This document shows positions 61,531 through 64,000 of a DNA stretch of 64,000 nucleotides, piece by piece. The stretch's first letter is position 1; every line of letters begins with the position of its first letter. Where the stretch lies: the NCBI RefSeq assembly GCF_030929505.1, contig NZ_JAVFVV010000006.1, positions 62,001 to 126,000 of the forward strand, in the 5' to 3' direction. Under the pieces are notes generated by a model. That model was not told the origin of the DNA, ran no database searches, and saw nothing but the letters and a program-made list of their open reading frames with translations. A program made the translations under genes and the position numbers. The DNA comes from Mesorhizobium sp. LHD-90 (GTDB taxonomy: Bacteria; Pseudomonadota; Alphaproteobacteria; Rhizobiales; Rhizobiaceae).

Positions 61531-62054
61531 TGTCCGACACCGGCACCTACGTCTCGCTGGACGTCAAGGCCGTCTCCGATACCGGCGAATTCGAAGGCTA
61601 TGCGAGCACCTACGCGGTCGATCAGGGCAACGATGCCGTCTTGCCCGGCGCCTTCGCCAAGTCTCTGGCCACGCGCCCGGCCGGCAGGATCAAGATGCTT
61701 CGTGATCATGATCCGCGCCAGCTTATCGGGCAGTGGACCGACGCCAAGGAAGACGATCGCGGCCTTTGGGTGAAGGGGCGGCTTCTGTTGGACGTTGCCG
61801 CCGCCAAGGAAGCCTATGTGCTGTTGAAGGCTGGCGCGTTGGATGGCCTGTCCATCGGCTTCAGGTCGATCCGCGACCGCTGGGATTCCGCGAAAAAGGT
61901 CCGCTTCCTTGAGGAAGTCGATTTGCGGGAAATTTCTTTGACGGCTTTCCCGATGAACGAATCCGCCGCCGTGCAGGCGGTGAAAAACGAAGAATTCGCC
62001 CAGCGCGTCGTTGCGGCGATCAACCGGGCGCACGCCCGAATTCGCGCAGCCTAG
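61527..62054 (+). CDS. HK97-family prohead protease
   Basis: This 175-residue serine protease matures the capsid. FEGYASTYAVDQGNDAVLPGAF near the start, the catalytic histidine in MLRDHDPRQLIGQW, and the nucleophilic serine in ALDGLSIGFRSI are all present. They are followed by the acidic segment LREISLTAFPMNESA. It sits directly upstream of the major capsid gene, the usual HK97 order. The start is ATG 61527; ATG 61530 is a near alternative. Confidence 0.93.
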   Translation: MMSDTGTYVSLDVKAVSDTGEFEGYASTYAVDQGNDAVLPGAFAKSLATRPAGRIKMLRDHDPRQLIGQWTDAKEDDRGLWVKGRLLLDVAAAKEAYVLLKAGALDGLSIGFRSIRDRWDSAKKVRFLEEVDLREISLTAFPMNESAAVQAVKNEEFAQRVVAAINRAHARIRAA

Positions 62055-62064
62055 GAGATCGAAG

Positions 62065-63237
62065 ATGCGCCATACCCTGAAAGACGAACTGAAGGCGAGC
62101 ACCGCGCTTCGCCTTGAAACCAAGGATGCGACCGGCGGCGACAATGCCGTTGAGCAGGCGCTTGCCGGGCTCGCCGCCACCATGGAAACCAAGATCGGCG
62201 AGCTTCGCACCGAACTGAAGGCGGCGACCGATCGCGCCGACGATCTGGAAACCCGGCTTGCCCGTCCGGCGATCGGCGGCAGCGCCGATGAGCCCAGCCC
62301 GGAGCGCAAGGCGTTTACGGGTTATCTCCGCTCCGGCCGTGAAGCGCTGGCCGTGGAAGAGGCGAAGGCGCTTCGCGTCGCCGATGACAGCGCTGGCGGA
62401 TATCTGGCGCCTTCCGATTTCGTCGCTGAGGTGATCAAGGGCATCGTTGAGCGCTCGCCGATCCGGCAGGCCGCGCGTGTCGGCAGCACCGCTTCCGGCG
62501 AGGTCATCCTTCCCAAGCGCACCGGCCGTCCTACCGGACATTGGGTCGGCGAGACCGAAGACCGGAGCGAAACCGGCTCAACCTATGGGCAGGCCGAAAT
62601 CCCGATTCACGAAATGGCCTGTTACGTCGATGTCAGCTTGAAGTTGCTGGAAGACGCGGCCGTCAACGTTGAGGGCGAAGTCGCCTTCGATCTGGCGGAG
62701 GAATTCGGCCGTCTGGAGGCGCTGGCGTTCTCGCAGGGCGATGGCGTCAAAAAGCCTCTTGGCGTCATGGAGACAACCGGCGTTGCCTACAGCTTCTCCG
62801 GCAATGCGAGCACGCTGGGTTCGGCGCCGGCCGATTTGTTGATCGACGCCTTTTACAAGGTGGCGGCGTATTACCGGAATCGCGGCGTCTGGATGATGAA
62901 CGGCAGCACCCTTGCCGCCATCCGCAAGCTGAAGGATGCCGGCTCCGGCGCCTATCTCTGGCAGCCCGCGCTTACCGCTGGCCAGCCGGAAACGATCCTT
63001 GGCCGGCCGGTGATCGAAGACCCGACGATGGATGATGTCGGGACCGGCACTGAGCCGATCGTGTTCGGCGATTTCAACAGCGCCTATCGCATCTATGACC
63101 GCGTCAACATGTCGGTGATGCGCGATCCCTACTCGGTGGCCACCAAGGGCTTGGTGCGCTTCCACGCCCGGCGCCGCGTCGGCGGCGGCATGGTGCTCGC
63201 CGAAGCGCTGAGAAAGGTTCGCTGCGCGACCAGCTAA
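62065..63237 (+). CDS. HK97-fold major capsid protein
   Basis: This 390-residue protein begins with a helical delta (scaffold) domain of about 80-95 residues (coiled VEQALAGLAATMETKIGELRTEL). This is probably removed by the protease. The capsid fold follows: GGYLAPSDFVAEVIKGIVERSPIR, LPKRTGRPTGHWVGETEDRSETG, LKLLEDAAVNVEGEVAFDLAEEFGRLE, GVMETTG and WMMNGSTLAAIRKLKD. The longest frame starts at 62011, but ATG 62065 is preferred, after TAGGAGATCGAAG. Confidence 0.94.
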   Translation: MRHTLKDELKASTALRLETKDATGGDNAVEQALAGLAATMETKIGELRTELKAATDRADDLETRLARPAIGGSADEPSPERKAFTGYLRSGREALAVEEAKALRVADDSAGGYLAPSDFVAEVIKGIVERSPIRQAARVGSTASGEVILPKRTGRPTGHWVGETEDRSETGSTYGQAEIPIHEMACYVDVSLKLLEDAAVNVEGEVAFDLAEEFGRLEALAFSQGDGVKKPLGVMETTGVAYSFSGNASTLGSAPADLLIDAFYKVAAYYRNRGVWMMNGSTLAAIRKLKDAGSGAYLWQPALTAGQPETILGRPVIEDPTMDDVGTGTEPIVFGDFNSAYRIYDRVNMSVMRDPYSVATKGLVRFHARRRVGGGMVLAEALRKVRCATS

Positions 63238-63293
63238 GGCCGCGCCGCGCAGCTTCACCCCGAAACGCAAAGGCATCAGAAAGGATTTTTCAG

Positions 63294-63677
63294 ATGCGCG
63301 ATCTCTTTCATTCAGTCGGCGCCGTGTTGGCGCTCACCCCGGCCGTGAAGACGGCGGCAGGCGATGGCGCCGCCATCGATCTCAAGGGCTATGGCAGCGT
63401 CGTCTTCGTCGTGAGCACAGGCGCGATCGTCGGTGCTGGCGACTTCGGCATCAAGGTGCAGCACTCCGATGCGTCCGGCTCCGGTTATGAGGACGCGCCG
63501 GCCGGCACGTTCTTCTCGAATGCGCCGGCAACGTTGGGCGCAAGCACGGCCTACAAGCTCGGATATATCGGCGACAAGCGCTACGCCCGCATCGTGCTGA
63601 CCTATGCGTCCGGCACGTCGATCGCCGCTGGCGCCGTCGCCATCCTTGGCCGGCCGGCGAGCGCGCCCGTCGCCTAA
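63294..63677 (+). CDS. Phage head-associated protein, 127 residues
   Basis: This small protein follows the capsid gene. Its sequence (LKGYGSVVFVVSTGAIVGAGDFGIKVQHSDASGSGYEDAPAG, then AYKLGYIGDKRYARIVLTY) is a beta-rich pattern seen in head-decoration or head-tail joining proteins of HK97-like phages. The exact role cannot be decided. ATG 63294 lies 57 nt after the capsid stop, behind AGAAAGGA. Confidence 0.75.
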   Translation: MRDLFHSVGAVLALTPAVKTAAGDGAAIDLKGYGSVVFVVSTGAIVGAGDFGIKVQHSDASGSGYEDAPAGTFFSNAPATLGASTAYKLGYIGDKRYARIVLTYASGTSIAAGAVAILGRPASAPVA

Positions 63678-63808
63678 CGAGTAGTCGGCGCGGGTTTCCC
63701 CTTTCCTTTGCTCCCGCGCCACACGAGCGACGTTGAGACCGGCGTCGCTCAACTTGCGGGCGGCGTTTAAGCACGGCGCCGCCCGCTCCTTACCGAAGGA
63801 GGCCAGCC

Positions 63809-64000
63809 GTGCCGAAGGCCGCACCAACGATCTGCCAGTGTGGAAAGGTCCGCCCGTCCGGACAGCGCTGCACCTGCGCGCCAGTCCGCGTCGACCATCG
63901 GCCATCGGCCACCAAGCGCGGCTATGACGAAGGGTGGAAGCTCGCCGCCAAGGCATTCCTCGCCGCGCCCGGTAACGAGCGCTGCCGCTGCGGTGCGCCG
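63809..64000 (+). CDS. HNH endonuclease, start only (partial)
   Basis: Start GTG 63809 follows AAGGAGG. The 64 residues present contain paired cysteines (CQCG and CTC), then RPSATKRGYDEGWKLAAKAFLAAPGNERCRCGAP. This is the N-terminal part of phage HNH endonucleases, with RGYD.GW and the first zinc or HNH cysteine pair. In phages and capsid-forming satellites the HNH gene usually lies next to terminase and aids cohesive-end cutting. The gene runs past the window. Confidence 0.82.
   Translation, partial: MPKAAPTICQCGKVRPSGQRCTCAPVRVDHRPSATKRGYDEGWKLAAKAFLAAPGNERCRCGAP

Larger units (their letters stand above)
55384..64000. mobile_element. Phage-like element or capsid-encoding satellite at tRNA-Arg (left part only)
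   Basis: The segment runs from the tRNA-Arg half-site through integrase, excisionase-like, early, replication and AlpA-like genes to HK97-type portal, protease and capsid genes, all on the plus strand, and continues beyond the window. No terminase, repressor or tail gene is seen in the part shown. The compact order int, small DNA-binding protein, rep, AlpA, head genes recalls capsid-forming phage-inducible islands; an ordinary prophage is equally possible until the right end is seen. Confidence 0.8.

Noticed and set aside
60150-62309. 719-residue minus-strand frame opposite the head genes
   Set aside because: It spans several well-supported plus-strand genes and shows no domain.

Overview
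The window looks like chromosome of an alphaproteobacterium of the order Hyphomicrobiales, most probably Mesorhizobium or a close relative. The evidence is high-GC coding, a complete rhizobial-style inositol catabolic cluster with iolY beside iolR and iolC fused to its aldolase-like partner, short rhizobial palindromic repeats, and tRNA genes of alphaproteobacterial type. It divides into a core segment, a large genomic island, a 1.2-kb strip of core sequence, and the left part of a phage-like element.

Core segment, 1 to about 13,211: myo-inositol uptake and breakdown. The order is the end of a sugar-binding protein, a CUT2 permease, a single-domain ABC ATPase, inositol 2-dehydrogenase (idhA), an SDR dehydrogenase, a short GIY-YIG gene, iolY (minus strand), then iolR, iolC, iolD, iolE, a DUF3329-like membrane protein and iolB. 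Three sites of the form RGAA-N6-TTYCAT lie in the iolY/iolR and iolR/iolC gaps. They match the GGAA-N6-TTCC motif described for rhizobial IolR, so IolR probably represses the cluster and itself. iolA/mmsA is not in the window.

Genomic island, 13,212 to 54,130, about 40.9 kb. It is bounded by a perfect 47-bp direct repeat that is the 5' half of tRNA-Pro(UGG). The left copy is only that half; the right copy is part of the complete tRNA. A tyrosine integrase and an excisionase-like gene sit at the left end. The cargo, in order, is: a type I restriction-modification locus (hsdM frameshifted, hsdS, a DUF3883 gene, a hypothetical gene, a brnTA toxin-antitoxin pair and hsdR); a possible replication initiator and a divergent serine-recombinase-like protein; a ROK-regulated sugar ABC transporter with a fused ATPase-permease, bracketed by a 78-bp repeat pair; and a surface or secretion region. 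That last region has three RTX proteins of 647, about 1442 and 2192 residues, two LuxR-type regulators, and a compact three-gene cassette of unknown function headed by a frameshifted HTH gene. No type I secretion genes are present.

Between the elements (54,131 to about 55,383) lie the rest of tRNA-Pro and a KpsM-like polysaccharide-export permease.

Phage-like element, from about 55,384 past the end of the window. It begins at the 3' half of tRNA-Arg(UCU). It encodes a P4-type integrase, an excisionase-like protein, early genes, a putative replication initiator whose gene contains five 19-bp iterons, an AlpA-like protein, a cluster of perfect palindromes, and an HK97-type head module (portal, prohead protease, major capsid protein), ending in a truncated HNH gene. 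No terminase is seen before the portal gene. This makes a capsid-encoding satellite (cf-PICI-like) a serious alternative to an ordinary prophage.
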